Under the pieces are notes generated by a model that had not been told where the DNA came from, ran no database searches, and saw only the letters and a program-made list of their open reading frames with translations. A stretch of DNA of 50,719 bases from Synechococcus sp. UW140 (GTDB lineage: Bacteria; Cyanobacteriota; Cyanobacteriia; PCC-6307; Cyanobiaceae), in assembly GCA_945875915.1 (NCBI GenBank), contig CAMCMT010000017.1:1-50719 (forward strand), read 5' to 3'. A program made the position numbers and the translations under genes. Positions 36,089 through 44,953 of the stretch are shown in pieces. Numbering within the stretch: the stretch's first letter is position 1; each line of letters starts with the position of its first letter.

Positions 36089-36465
36089 GGACCCCACCGT
36101 TCTGTATGCGGTGTCATTTGGTTCGGGTTTCTTTGGCTTCTCAAACGGTTCGCCCCGTTTTGGCTCCGTCCATGGCCGCAGGCATGCCCTAACAGTTGCC
36201 CTGGTTCTGGGGATCTTTGAACCTGTCCTTGCTTTCCCGCTCTTTGGGCCGGTCCCAACAGGCATGGCTGCGGCTCCCCCAAGGCTGTTAGCGGGCACCC
36301 ACTCCGGGCTCGAAAGGCTGGCCAGTCCTCGGTTTTCCCCTGTCAGGGACTGGCCGCTCAGCGCCTTAGACTGGCTTTCAGATCGGCTCTTGCAGGCCTG
36401 TCCCCCTTGGGACTTGGCTGGGGCAAGGGTTGCTACCACCTCAAACCCCAGGCGGAGACACCACT
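36089..36465. other. Spacer between the glycosyltransferase gene and pdhC
   Basis: No recognisable gene. A short imperfect terminator-like hairpin (AAACGG, six-base loop, CCGTTTT) lies at 36,143-36,161. The remainder must hold the pdhC promoter and leader, but no clear -35/-10 pair was found. Confidence 0.5.
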
Positions 36466-37809
36466 TTGGCGACCCACGAGATCTTCATGCCCGCCCTCAG
36501 TTCCACGATGACGGAGGGCAAGATCGTGGAGTGGCTCAAAAAACCTGGCGACCGGGTCGGCCGGGGGGAGTCGGTGTTGGTGGTGGAGTCCGATAAGGCC
36601 GATATGGATGTGGAGTCGTTTAACGAGGGCTTCCTGGCGGTGGTGTTGATGCCGGCGGGTGGCACGGCGCCGGTGGGCGAAACGATTGGCTTGATTGTGG
36701 AAACGGAGACGGAAATCGCTGGCGTTCAGGCCCAAGCCCCCGCCGCCCCCGCTGCCCCCGCCGCCGCTGCGCTGCCAACTCTGGCTGCGACCCCCGTTGC
36801 CGTTGCCGCGGCGCCCGTTGCTCCCGCTGCCGTGGTGGCCCCCACTCCAGTGGCTGTTCCGGTGCCGGTTTCGCCTGTTGCTCCAGCCGACGGCAGGGTG
36901 ATGGCCTCGCCTAGGGCCAAAAAGCTCGCTTCCCAGTTGGGCGTTGCCCTCGGTTCCCTGCGCGGCAGCGGTCCCCATGGGCGTATCCAGGGCGAAGACG
37001 TGCTGGCCGCCGCCGGCCAATCCGCCGGCATCCCCCGCGTGGCCGAGGGCACGGGCCCTGCCGTGGCCCCAGCCTCCGGTAACGGCAAAGGTGTCCCCGC
37101 GGCGCCGGCTGCGGTGGGCCAAACCTTCGGCCAGCCCGGCGACACCACCACCTTCAACACCCTGCAGCAGGCGGTGAACCGCAACATGCTGGCCAGCCTG
37201 GAGGTGCCCTGTTTCCACGTGGGCTACACCATCACCACCGACAAACTCGATGCTTTTTATAAGCAGGTGAAGCCCAAAGGGGTCACGATGACGGCCCTGC
37301 TCGCCAAGGCGGTGGCTGTGGTGTTGGCCCGCCATCCCCAAGTGAATGCGGCGACAAGCCCCGCCGGCATGGCCTATCCGCTTGCAGTGAATGTGGCGGT
37401 GGCTGTGGCCATGGACGACGGCGGCCTGATCACCCCCGTGCTGGCCAACGCGGACAAAACCGATTTGTATTCCCTCTCCCGTAACTGGGCCGATTTAGTC
37501 GCCCGCTCCCGTACTAAACAACTCAAGCCCGAGGAATACAGCACCGGCACCTTCACCCTTTCCAACCTGGGCATGTTTGGCGTGGATCGTTTTGATGCGA
37601 TCCTGCCGCCCGGCACGGGCGCGATCTTGGCGGTGGCGGCCTCCCGTCCCACGGTGGTGGCGGGCAAGGACGGTTCGATTTCCGTGAAGCCCCAGATGCA
37701 GGTGAACCTCACCTGTGATCACCGCGTGATCTATGGGGCCCATGGGGCGGCGTTCCTTAAGGATTTAGCCCAGTTAATTGAAACCAATCCGGAGAGCCTG
37801 GCGATCTGA
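36466..37809 (+). CDS. pdhC: Dihydrolipoyl acetyltransferase (pyruvate dehydrogenase E2)
   Basis: E2 transfers the acetyl group from lipoamide to CoA in the pyruvate dehydrogenase complex. The 447-residue product has a lipoyl domain with MPALSSTMTEGKIVEW and the lipoyl-lysine ESDKADMDVESF, an Ala/Pro/Val-rich linker, an E1/E3-binding domain (ASPRAKKLASQLGV) and the catalytic domain ending in CDHRVIYGAHGAAFLKDL. DHRVIYG, in place of the usual DHRxxDG, is typical of cyanobacterial and plastid E2. I chose a TTG at 36466 because it follows a GGAG at good spacing and begins LATHEIFMPAL; the ATG at 36430 adds 12 residues without family likeness. Confidence 0.95.
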   Translation: MATHEIFMPALSSTMTEGKIVEWLKKPGDRVGRGESVLVVESDKADMDVESFNEGFLAVVLMPAGGTAPVGETIGLIVETETEIAGVQAQAPAAPAAPAAAALPTLAATPVAVAAAPVAPAAVVAPTPVAVPVPVSPVAPADGRVMASPRAKKLASQLGVALGSLRGSGPHGRIQGEDVLAAAGQSAGIPRVAEGTGPAVAPASGNGKGVPAAPAAVGQTFGQPGDTTTFNTLQQAVNRNMLASLEVPCFHVGYTITTDKLDAFYKQVKPKGVTMTALLAKAVAVVLARHPQVNAATSPAGMAYPLAVNVAVAVAMDDGGLITPVLANADKTDLYSLSRNWADLVARSRTKQLKPEEYSTGTFTLSNLGMFGVDRFDAILPPGTGAILAVAASRPTVVAGKDGSISVKPQMQVNLTCDHRVIYGAHGAAFLKDLAQLIETNPESLAI

Positions 37810-37858
37810 TGTCAAATCCCCCCTGAGGGCTTGTAATGCTTGAAGCCATCTCCTAGGT

Positions 37859-38998
37859 ATGGAACTAGAAATAATCCGATTGGCACTGATGGTCCTTAAG
37901 TTCAAGTTTGTTCGCAGGCTGGGCCTGTCGGTTGGCCTTGGTGCCTTGGGAGGCTTGGTGCTTTTCGGCGCTGCCCCGGCTCCGTGTTCCGCGCGGGACT
38001 TTGGCGGCGGCGGTTTTCGCGGTGGCGGTGGTGGCGGCATTAGTGAGCGCAGTTTTTCTGGTGGGGGATTTGCGCCCCGCAGTTTTGGCGGAGGTGGGGG
38101 CGGTAGCTACCGCTTCAGCGGCGGCGGCTCCGTTGCCAGGGCGCCGGAACGGGTGGCTGAGCCCCGATTGAGCGCTCCTGGGGCGTCCTATCGCGCCCCC
38201 GCCCTGGTCGCTCCCAGGGAGGCCCGGCTAGCTCAGGGCTATGGCGGTTCCCATCCCTTCTATGGCGCTGGATCGCGCACCCCTTGGACGGGCCACAACA
38301 TTTCGTCGGAGCAGTTCCGTTCCGGCCGCTATCCCGGAGGCCCTAATGATGCCTTTGGCCGTGGAGGTTGGGGCCGCCAGGGCTGGCAAGGGCGCGGCTT
38401 TAACGAGGCCAACTACAACCAGAACAATTTCTACAACCGCAACCTCGAGGGTTGGAATTCCCAGTGGAATAACGGTGGCTACTGGGGCAACCGGCCCTGG
38501 GGCTACGGCTGGTACAACTGGTCGCCCAATAGCTGGGGCTGGTGGGGCGGCAACTCCGCCGGCTGGGATCTGGCGGCCCTGGCTACCGGCGCTGTGATTT
38601 CGGATCTAGTTGACCAGGCTGCAAACCAGCAATCGCCCTTGATTGCGGTGCCTGATAGCAATTACCAGCTCAACTACGGCTCGGTCGATGGGGTAGGCAC
38701 CAGCGGTGCCAATTTCAGCTATGCCGTGGCCAACACCCCTACCCCGATCAAGGGAGAGGCCAACTGCCAGGAGGGCCTGCTTGATGGCCAGATTCCCTCC
38801 ACCGCCTCCCAGGCCCAGCTCCTGAATGCCGCCTGCCAGGTGGCCTACGGCCCCGATCCCAAGGGCAGCGCCCAGCCGGAGCCATCGGCCCTTTGGCCCC
38901 CATCCCCGGCCGTCAGCCATGGGCTCACCCTGTTGCTGGGTCTGGGTTTGGGGGTGGGCGGCTTTGCCCTGCTGAACCGCCGCAAAGCCCAGGGTTAA
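37859..38998 (+). CDS. Exported Gly/Asn/Trp-rich protein with C-terminal membrane anchor, paralogue of the protein at 18.5-19.4 kb
   Basis: The 379-residue product (ATG 37859; ATG 37889 also possible) has a signal peptide ending near PCSARDF, a glycine-rich stretch with repeats of GGGG, an Asn/Tyr/Trp-rich middle (WNNGGYWGNRPWGYGWYNW) and a C-terminal domain with AVPDSNYQLNYGSVDG and AQLLNAACQVAYG that matches the protein encoded at 18,485-19,354. Unlike that protein it ends in a hydrophobic segment (SHGLTLLLGLGLGVGGFALL) and NRRKAQG, which resembles a membrane anchor or sorting signal. Function unknown; envelope localisation is inferred. Three N-glycosylation sequons are present (NIS, NWS, NFS). 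Confidence 0.75.
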   Translation: MELEIIRLALMVLKFKFVRRLGLSVGLGALGGLVLFGAAPAPCSARDFGGGGFRGGGGGGISERSFSGGGFAPRSFGGGGGGSYRFSGGGSVARAPERVAEPRLSAPGASYRAPALVAPREARLAQGYGGSHPFYGAGSRTPWTGHNISSEQFRSGRYPGGPNDAFGRGGWGRQGWQGRGFNEANYNQNNFYNRNLEGWNSQWNNGGYWGNRPWGYGWYNWSPNSWGWWGGNSAGWDLAALATGAVISDLVDQAANQQSPLIAVPDSNYQLNYGSVDGVGTSGANFSYAVANTPTPIKGEANCQEGLLDGQIPSTASQAQLLNAACQVAYGPDPKGSAQPEPSALWPPSPAVSHGLTLLLGLGLGVGGFALLNRRKAQG

Positions 38999-39016
38999 CC
39001 GACTGTGGCGGCAGGC

Positions 39017-40273
39017 ATGACCACCCATTCCAGAGCTGGCGGCAGCCTTCGGGACCCCAGCGATGGCCTGGGCCAGGGGGGCCTAGAAGGTGCTTCTAGG
39101 GATGGAGCCAGCCCTGGCCAATCAGCAGGGTCGAGCGCTGAGGCCGTTGCTGGCCCCGGCGCAGCCTCCCCCCCCGATCCCGCCGATCAATGGCTCTCGA
39201 ATTACGGCTTTGACCTGCCCGAGGCCGCCATTGCCCAGCGGCCGGTGGAGCCCCGCCACGATGCCAGGCTTCTGGTCGTGCAGCCCCAGGCTGGGGCCCA
39301 GCACCGGCGGGTTTGGGACCTGGCGGCCAGCCTCGAAGCCGGGGACCTGTTGGTGGTCAACGACACCCGCGTGTTGCAGGCCCGGTTGGCGGCCCGGCGG
39401 GCTAGTGGCGGGGCGGTGGAGTTGTTGGTGCTTGAGCCCCAGGGGGAAGGGCGCTGGTGTTGCCTGGCCAAACCCGCCAAAAAGCTCCGGCCCGGCGACT
39501 GGCTCACGGTGGAGGCCCCCGGCCAGCCGCCCCTGGCCCTTCAGGTGCTGGCGCTCGATCCGTCCACGGGCGGGCGTCTTGTCCAGTTCCCTGCCGACTG
39601 CATCGATGCGGTGGCCCTAGAGCCCCTGCTGCTGCGCTACGGCGCCATCCCCCTGCCGCCTTACATCCACCAGCACAGCGCCAGCGATAGCGAGCGCTAC
39701 CAGACCCGCTACGCCACCCAGCCCGGGGCCGTGGCCGCGCCCACGGCAGGCTTGCACCTCAGTGATGCGCTCCTGGCCGAATTGGAGGCCCGGGGCGTGG
39801 AGCTGGCCCGGGTCACCCTGCACGTGGGCCTCGGCACCTTTCGCCCGGTGGAAACGGAAGACCTCAGCCAGTTGGAGCTCCACAGCGAATGGGTGGAAGT
39901 GACCCCAGCCCTGGTGACGGCGGTGGCGGCCTGCCGGGCCCGGGGTGGCCGGGTGATTGCCGTGGGCACCACCAGCGTGCGCAGCCTCGAGGCGGTGGCG
40001 GCCCTCCATGGCGGCCAGCTCGCCCCCCACCGCGGTCCGGTGAACCTGGTGATCCAGCCGGGTTACCGCTTTGCCGTGGTTCAGGGTCTGCTCACCAATT
40101 TCCACCTGCCTAACAGTTCCCTGCTCCTGCTGGTGAGTGCCCTGATTGGTCGCAAGCGCCTGCTCGATCTGTATGCCGAGGCCATCAGCGAGGGCTACCG
40201 CTTCTTTTCCTATGGCGACGCCATGTGGATCGATCCGGCGGCGGTGTTGGAGTCTGCCCGGCCGCCCAACTGA
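39017..40273 (+). CDS. queA: S-adenosylmethionine:tRNA ribosyltransferase-isomerase
   Basis: QueA transfers the ribosyl part of SAM to preQ1 in tRNA, a step of queuosine synthesis. The 418-residue protein shows [15 protein letters not shown] near residue 63, [14 protein letters not shown], the substrate-binding [28 protein letters not shown], and [14 protein letters not shown]. The N-terminal 60 residues are a Gly/Ser/Ala-rich extension not found in typical QueA. The only starts in frame are ATG 39017 and GTG 39005, so the extension seems genuine. It ends 115 bases before the sodB terminator. Confidence 0.95.
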   Translation: MTTHSRAGGSLRDPSDGLGQGGLEGASRDGASPGQSAGSSAEAVAGPGAASPPDPADQWLSNYGFDLPEAAIAQRPVEPRHDARLLVVQPQAGAQHRRVWDLAASLEAGDLLVVNDTRVLQARLAARRASGGAVELLVLEPQGEGRWCCLAKPAKKLRPGDWLTVEAPGQPPLALQVLALDPSTGGRLVQFPADCIDAVALEPLLLRYGAIPLPPYIHQHSASDSERYQTRYATQPGAVAAPTAGLHLSDALLAELEARGVELARVTLHVGLGTFRPVETEDLSQLELHSEWVEVTPALVTAVAACRARGGRVIAVGTTSVRSLEAVAALHGGQLAPHRGPVNLVIQPGYRFAVVQGLLTNFHLPNSSLLLLVSALIGRKRLLDLYAEAISEGYRFFSYGDAMWIDPAAVLESARPPN

Positions 40274-40388
40274 CCTGCCTGACGATTCCCCTGGTGGCGA
40301 CTCAACGATTGGGTCAACTCAACGATTGGGTTGATTCCACTCCGGCTCGGTTGATGGGGTCAGCGTTGGGGGGGGTCTGTTGGCGGAC

Positions 40389-40417
40389 AAAAAAGCCCCC
40401 GGGTTGGCCGGGGGCTT
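40389..40417 (-). terminator. Rho-independent terminator of sodB
   Basis: On the minus strand, AAGCCCCCGG and CCGGGGGCTT form a strong stem around a short loop and are followed by TTTTTT. It lies about 60 bases past the sodB stop. Confidence 0.88.
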
Positions 40418-40478
40418 GGGGTGTGTGATGGGGGTCGCGGTTCCTAGCCGGTCAAGCCAGGGCCCTGGCGCCTCGGGA

Positions 40479-41078
40479 TCAGGCAGCGGCCAGGTTGGCG
40501 GCGACGAAGTCCCAGTTCACCAGCTTGTCAAGGAAGGTGGTCATGTAGTCGGGACGGCGGTTCTGGTAGTCCAGGTAATAGGCGTGCTCCCACACATCCA
40601 TGGTCAGCAGGGCCGTTTGGCCGTGGGCAAGGGGCAGGTCGGCGTTGGCGGTTTTGGTCACCTTGAGGGTGCCACCATCAAGAACCAGCCAGGCCCAGCC
40701 GCTGCCGAACTGGGTGGCTCCGGCGGTTTTGAACGCCTCGACAAACTTGTCGAAACCGCCGAAATCAGCGGCTATCTTGTCGGCCAGGGCACCAGTAGGG
40801 CTGCCGCCGCCACTGGGTTTGATGCACTGCCAGTAGAAGCTGTGGTTCCACACCTGGGCAGCGTTGTTGAACACTCCGGCCTTGCTGGCATCACCCGCCA
40901 CGGCGGTGATGGTGTCTTCGAGGCTTTTGGCTTCGAGCTCGGTGCCAGCTACAAGGTTATTGAGGTTGGTCACATAGCCAGCGTGGTGCTTGCCGTGGTG
41001 AAACTCCAGGGTCTGGCGTGAGATGTGGGGCTCGAGCGCATCGGGGCCGTAGGGCAGCGCGGGCAGCGTATGAGCCAT
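40479..41078 (-). CDS. sodB: Iron superoxide dismutase
   Basis: The 199-residue enzyme removes superoxide. Metal ligands and context are visible: LEFHHGKHHAGY (first His), NNAAQVWNHSFYW (second His), TMDVWEHAYYLDYQN (Asp and His). The AQVWNHSFYW and FGSGWAWLV stretches are of the iron type. I chose ATG 41078; the long open frame upstream is not part of the enzyme. A pyrimidine-rich leader (TTTTTTCCCTCTCC) sits just before it and no ribosome-binding site is clear. The gene is transcribed alone, with the terminator noted above. Confidence 0.96.
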   Translation of the reverse strand: MAHTLPALPYGPDALEPHISRQTLEFHHGKHHAGYVTNLNNLVAGTELEAKSLEDTITAVAGDASKAGVFNNAAQVWNHSFYWQCIKPSGGGSPTGALADKIAADFGGFDKFVEAFKTAGATQFGSGWAWLVLDGGTLKVTKTANADLPLAHGQTALLTMDVWEHAYYLDYQNRRPDYMTTFLDKLVNWDFVAANLAAA

Positions 41079-41223
41079 GGAGAGGGAAAAAAGAGTGTCT
41101 TGTCCGACTAGCGACTGGGCGTTTGCCAGCGAACTGGGCAGGTAGCCAACGGGCTGGTTCAGCCGATAACCGGTCATACCCATCCTAACGATTTGGGCCG
41201 GTGTTTCTGGTGGGGAAACCGCC

Positions 41224-41862
41224 TCAGCGGCCCACCTGGAGCAGTTCCACCTCAAAGACCAAGGTTGCGTTGGGGGGGATCACGCCACCAGCGCCCCGCT
41301 CGCCGTAGGCCAGGTCTGGGGGGATTACCAGTTTGCGCTTGCCGCCCACTTTCATGCCGGCTACACCCTCATCCCAACCCTTGATTACCCGGCCACCGCC
41401 GAGGGGGAAGGCAAACGGACCCCGTCCATAGCTGCTGTCAAATTCCTGGCCGCTGAGCAGGGTGCCGCGGTAATTGACGCTCACGGTCTGGCCGGCCACG
41501 GCCTCGGCGCCAGTGCCGATCACCAGGTCGGTGATGCGTAGGCCCGTGTCGGTTGTGCGTTCCTTCGGGGCATCCATCGAACCCCCCAGGGCGGAGGCAC
41601 CGGCCTGGGCCAGCTCGTCGTTGGCCGGGGCACTGGAGTCGGGAGCCATGGTGAAAAGCGAGGGGTTGGAGTCGTCAGGATCCAGTTCCAGGCGGCCGGA
41701 TGGCACCGCAGCACTGGCTCTGACGGGGGGCGCGCTGAGGGCGCCGGTGGTGGAGGGCCTGGGCGCTGCAGCCTGCACGGTGGACGGCGAAACCAGCTGG
41801 CTGACCAGGGCCAGCACCAGGCAGGCCACGCAAACCGCAGAGCTGATCAGGATGTCGCGCAT
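41224..41862 (-). CDS. FKBP-type peptidyl-prolyl isomerase, exported
   Basis: The 212-residue protein has an N-terminal hydrophobic segment (about residues 5-25, [19 protein letters not shown]) that would export or anchor it, an Ala/Pro/Ser-rich linker and a C-terminal FKBP domain: [54 protein letters not shown] and VFEVELLQV. The active-site aromatic residues are present. It probably folds periplasmic or lumenal proteins. ATG 41862 was chosen because MRDILIS begins directly before the hydrophobic stretch. sodB starts 145 bases downstream. Confidence 0.93.
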   Translation of the reverse strand: MRDILISSAVCVACLVLALVSQLVSPSTVQAAAPRPSTTGALSAPPVRASAAVPSGRLELDPDDSNPSLFTMAPDSSAPANDELAQAGASALGGSMDAPKERTTDTGLRITDLVIGTGAEAVAGQTVSVNYRGTLLSGQEFDSSYGRGPFAFPLGGGRVIKGWDEGVAGMKVGGKRKLVIPPDLAYGERGAGGVIPPNATLVFEVELLQVGR

Positions 41863-41958
41863 GGGGAGGCAACTCCACACCAATTGGTCAATTCTGCCAG
41901 GGTCCCGCCGCGGGCCTCTAACGGGACTTTAGGGGCCTGGGCCTTGGGGCTACGGCCC

Positions 41959-42336
41959 CTAATTTGGTGCTCCATCGGCATCATCCACCGGGGGGAGCGG
42001 ATCGCTGGCATCGCGTTGCTGGCGCAGGGTTTGCTCCAGCCGGTCGATGCGGCCGCGCAGTTCATCCAGTTCCCGTTGCCGGGCCAGTCCCAGGTCCTGC
42101 AGGAAATTGTCGAGGTTGCGCTCCATCTTTCGGCCAGTCTGCTGCTCCAGTTCCGGGTTCTCACCCCTCAGGCTGGCCATCACCTCATCCACCAGCCTGC
42201 TTGCCTCGCTCGGATCAAGACGCCCGCTGCCTACCCAGGCCTGGGTCACCAGCCGCAACCGGTCGGCCACCAGGGAGGTGGTGCCGAGGCCGCGCAGCAG
42301 CAGCTGTTGGAGCGGATTGGCGGGATCCATGGACAT
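41959..42336 (-). CDS. Phasin-like coiled-coil protein
   Basis: The 125-residue product is almost entirely alpha-helical: an amphipathic N-terminal helix (LLLRGLGTTSLVADRLRLV), then a leucine/arginine coiled coil (ARQRELDELRGRIDRLEQTL, about residues 85-105) and an acidic tail (DDADG). The layout is that of phasin family proteins, which coat polyhydroxyalkanoate granules, and of similar helical proteins widespread in cyanobacteria. No pha gene is in the window, so a granule role is uncertain. ATG 42336 or 42330 are both possible starts. Confidence 0.6.
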   Translation of the reverse strand: MSMDPANPLQQLLLRGLGTTSLVADRLRLVTQAWVGSGRLDPSEASRLVDEVMASLRGENPELEQQTGRKMERNLDNFLQDLGLARQRELDELRGRIDRLEQTLRQQRDASDPLPPVDDADGAPN

Positions 42337-42387
42337 GGGGCCGAGCTCAAGTGATTTAGACCCTGGCGCTTCCTAAGGTCCATTGCC

Positions 42388-43857
42388 ATGGCAGAGAACC
42401 GGCCTATTGCGTGGCAGTCCCCCCTGGCGGTCGGCTGTCTAGCGGGTCTGCTCGCGGGCCTGGCCCTGCCGCCCCAGGGCTGGTCGCCCCTGCTTTGGCT
42501 GGCCTTAGTGCCCCTCTGGGGCTCGGGGCCCCTGGCTGCTGGAGCGGGCGCCGGCGTCGCCGTTCTGGTCAGCCATCGCTGGCTGCTATGGCTCCACCCC
42601 CTTGATTGGGTGGGGGTGCCAGGGCCGCTGAGCCTGCCCCTTTGCCTGGCCCTTTGGGCAGCGTGTGGCCTGCTGGCAGGCCTGTTGGTGGCCAGTTGGC
42701 GCGCCCTGGTTGGTCGGCTAGGGCCGGAGCGCCCGGCCACCGCCCTTGCCGCTGCCGCCCTCTGGGGCCTGCTGGAAGTGGCCCTGGCCCGGGGCCCGTT
42801 GTTTTGGCTGGGCCTCGGATCGGCAGCTTTGCCGGGGGACCGGTCCCTGGCAGGACTGGCCGTGGTGATTGGGGCGGGCGGGCTGGCGGCAGTTCAGCTG
42901 CTGTTCGGCTGGGGGCTCTGGCGGGTGCTGGTGGCGGCCCGTTCGGGCCGGGGCCCCTGGCGAAGGCTTGCCGTGCTCTGGTGCGCCTCCGTTCTGATCG
43001 GGCACGGCTTGGGTTGGGGCCTTTTAGCGGTCCAATCCCCCTCCAGCGCCCAGCCCATTGCCCTCTTGCTATTGCAGCCGGCGATTCCCACCCGTCAAAA
43101 ATTTGAGGTTGGCCAACAGCAACGGCTGCTCCAGCGCCTGGCCGCCGCCCAGCAGGAGGCCAGCGAGCGGGGCGTGCAGGCGGTGCTGTTGCCGGAGGGC
43201 GCCCTGGCCCTGGCCCAGGGCCTGCCCCTGGAGGCGCCTGTGGAGGTGCTCAGTGGTGGCTTCCGCTTCAACGGTGGCGACCGCCGCAGCAGCCTGTTGC
43301 GCTTTGCGCCAGGCCAAATCGTGCCGACGGGCTGGGTGGATAAACACCGGCTAGTGCCCCTGGGCGAGTGGGTGCCTTTTGCGGGCCTATTTCAGTGGAG
43401 TGGCCTGTCGGCCGTGGGCGGGCTGACCCCCGGAAGCCCATCGCGGCTGCTGCCTCGGCCCGATGGGGCGATCGGTGTGGCCATTTGCTACGAGATCGCC
43501 GATGGCCATGGCCTGGCCGCCGCCAGCCGCGACGGGGCCCAATGGTTGCTGGCCAGCGCCAACCTCGACCCCTATCCGCCGCTCCTGCAGCATCAGTTCT
43601 CGGCCCTGGCCCAATTGCGGGCCATCGAATCGGGCCGTTGGTTAGTGAGCGTGGCCAACACGGGCCCCAGCTTGGTGGTGAACCATCAGGGGGTTGTGCA
43701 AAACAGTCTGTCCTCAGGACGCGCCGGCACGAGTTTGGTTGCGGTGCATCCACGGTTTAACCAGACTCCCTATAGCCGTTGGGGGGAATGGCCCCTGCTG
43801 CTACTTGGGGCTTGGGGAGTGATCTGGCGACTGGGCAGAACTCGATCGTCGCCGTGA
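42388..43857 (+). CDS. lnt: Apolipoprotein N-acyltransferase
   Basis: Lnt adds the third acyl chain to lipoproteins at the outer face of the inner membrane. The 489-residue protein has about six N-terminal hydrophobic segments and a C-terminal nitrilase-like domain with the catalytic triad: Glu near 270 (LLPEGALA), Lys near 319 (VDKHRLVPLGEWVPF) and Cys near 367 (GVAICYEI). The periplasmic part ends in a final membrane helix (LLLLGAWGVIW). ATG 42388 is used. It is divergent from the phasin-like gene. A putative lipoprotein is encoded at 47.2 kb. Confidence 0.94.
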   Translation: MAENRPIAWQSPLAVGCLAGLLAGLALPPQGWSPLLWLALVPLWGSGPLAAGAGAGVAVLVSHRWLLWLHPLDWVGVPGPLSLPLCLALWAACGLLAGLLVASWRALVGRLGPERPATALAAAALWGLLEVALARGPLFWLGLGSAALPGDRSLAGLAVVIGAGGLAAVQLLFGWGLWRVLVAARSGRGPWRRLAVLWCASVLIGHGLGWGLLAVQSPSSAQPIALLLLQPAIPTRQKFEVGQQQRLLQRLAAAQQEASERGVQAVLLPEGALALAQGLPLEAPVEVLSGGFRFNGGDRRSSLLRFAPGQIVPTGWVDKHRLVPLGEWVPFAGLFQWSGLSAVGGLTPGSPSRLLPRPDGAIGVAICYEIADGHGLAAASRDGAQWLLASANLDPYPPLLQHQFSALAQLRAIESGRWLVSVANTGPSLVVNHQGVVQNSLSSGRAGTSLVAVHPRFNQTPYSRWGEWPLLLLGAWGVIWRLGRTRSSP

Positions 43858-44172
43858 GTCCGGGCGGTTCAGATGGGCCAGTTGATGAGCATGGATTAGG
43901 GCTGATGCCAAAACAAACCGGCGCCGACTAGCGCGCACACCGCCTCAGGATTGCCAGGGCGGTTGCCAGGAGCGGACCGGCTGGGTGCAAAAGGAGCGAT
44001 AGCACCACAAACGCTTCTGAGCTTGCCTCCAATGAACCGATCCCTTGGGATCGCTTCCGGTGGCAGAGTTTTTGGGTCCAGGGCCCAGCCGGCTCGGCCG
44101 ATCTCACCCAAGCCCAGGGCCAGGGCAAGCTGCCTGGGACGAAGTTCTTTCTCAGCACCGAGAGGGGGCCAC
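43858..44172. other. Spacer with decayed coding-like stretches after lnt
   Basis: No intact gene. One frame between about 43,930 and 44,230 reads like protein (EPIPWDRFRWQSFWVQG, GTKFFLSTERGPLAISGLD) but has no start codon and ends at a TAG near 44,234. It may be a relic of a small gene. Confidence 0.4.
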
Positions 44173-44424
44173 TTGCCATCTCGGGATTGGATTGGGCATG
44201 GAGGTGGGCGCGTTCAAGTAACAATCGCCGATAGGGGAGAAAGCTTCAAAATTGAGTGGTCTGACGGCCCTAAAATGACCTATGTACAATTAAACGTAGG
44301 CCCAGGCCGCCCGAATGTTGTTGACAAGCTAGGTGGCTATTGGTATTGGAATTCCCACCGCGATGGCGTTGGGTTTAACCTCTACAATCCCAGCAATCGT
44401 AATACCATTAATTGTGAGGTGTGA
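44173..44424 (+). pseudogene. Short hypothetical protein or gene remnant
   Basis: The last 65 codons read convincingly as protein (ESFKIEWSDGPKMTYVQLN, then GGYWYWNSHRDGVGFNLYN and NTINCEV), but the 5' side lacks a good start; a TTG at 44173 or nothing at all could serve. The stretch is less GC-rich than its surroundings. I read it as a truncated gene or a small gene with an unusual start. No family recognised. Confidence 0.42.
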
Positions 44425-44750
44425 TTGGATTTTGTTTCCTAGTATTTGGTGATTTAGGGGTTGTGTTGCAATGGCTGCAACAGGGGGATTTGATCTAGTT
44501 GTTTGCTTGATGAAAACACCCTATTCCCTGATGCCCCACCAGGTTTGAGAATGGAAGTCACCCCATTGATTCCCAACCCCAGGGGCTTGATGACATGGCC
44601 CACCCACCCAGCTCAGATGACTGATCAGTGGCCGGCTGGTCGCAGCCATCAAGGGGGCTCGGGAGCTGCGACGCCTGCCGGCCATCGACTAGCACCTGTC
44701 ATGGCTGCGGCTGATCCGTGACCTGAAGACGCCAAAGGTGCACCAGATAC
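44425..44750. other. Spacer between the gene remnant and the tRNA terminator
   Basis: No recognisable gene. A short fragment near 44,635-44,697 (frame AAIKGARELRRLPAID) looks coding-like but is stopped at once. Confidence 0.45.
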
Positions 44751-44774
44751 AAGAAAACCCAGGCCAGGCCTGGG
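44751..44774 (-). terminator. Rho-independent terminator of the tRNA-Ala gene
   Basis: On the minus strand CCCAGGC, loop CTG, GCCTGGG, then TTTTCTT. It starts about 10 bases past the tRNA 3' end. Confidence 0.85.
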
Positions 44775-44783
44775 ATCTTTAAA

Positions 44784-44856
44784 TGGAGCCAAGCGGATTC
44801 GAACCGCTGACCCCCTGCATGCCATGCAGGTGCTCTACCAGCTGAGCTATGGCCCC
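44784..44856 (-). tRNA. tRNA-Ala (GGC)
   Basis: The 73-base gene folds as a cloverleaf. The acceptor stem pairs GGGGCCA with TGGCTCC and has discriminator A; the D-arm contains AGCTCAGCTGGTAGAGC, the anticodon arm is CCTGC-ATGGCAT-GCAGG with anticodon GGC, and the T-arm contains GGTTCGAATCC. The 3' CCA is not encoded. A terminator follows directly. Confidence 0.95.
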
Positions 44857-44953
44857 ATTGGTGCGTTGGATGTCCCAGATCTTGGTGGTCTGGTTGGGCT
44901 TGGAAGCCCTTGTTCAGCGCTTTCAAAGCCTACACCGCAGCGGGTGCAGCCCC

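Noticed and set aside
40381-41021. Plus-strand frame of 213 codons over sodB
   Set aside because: Antisense to the conserved SodB sequence and overlapping its terminator.
44635-44700. Fragment AAIKGARELRRLPAID as a ribosomal protein S18-like C-terminus
   Set aside because: Too short, stopped at once and the likeness to the AIKRAR motif of S18 is weak; probably chance.
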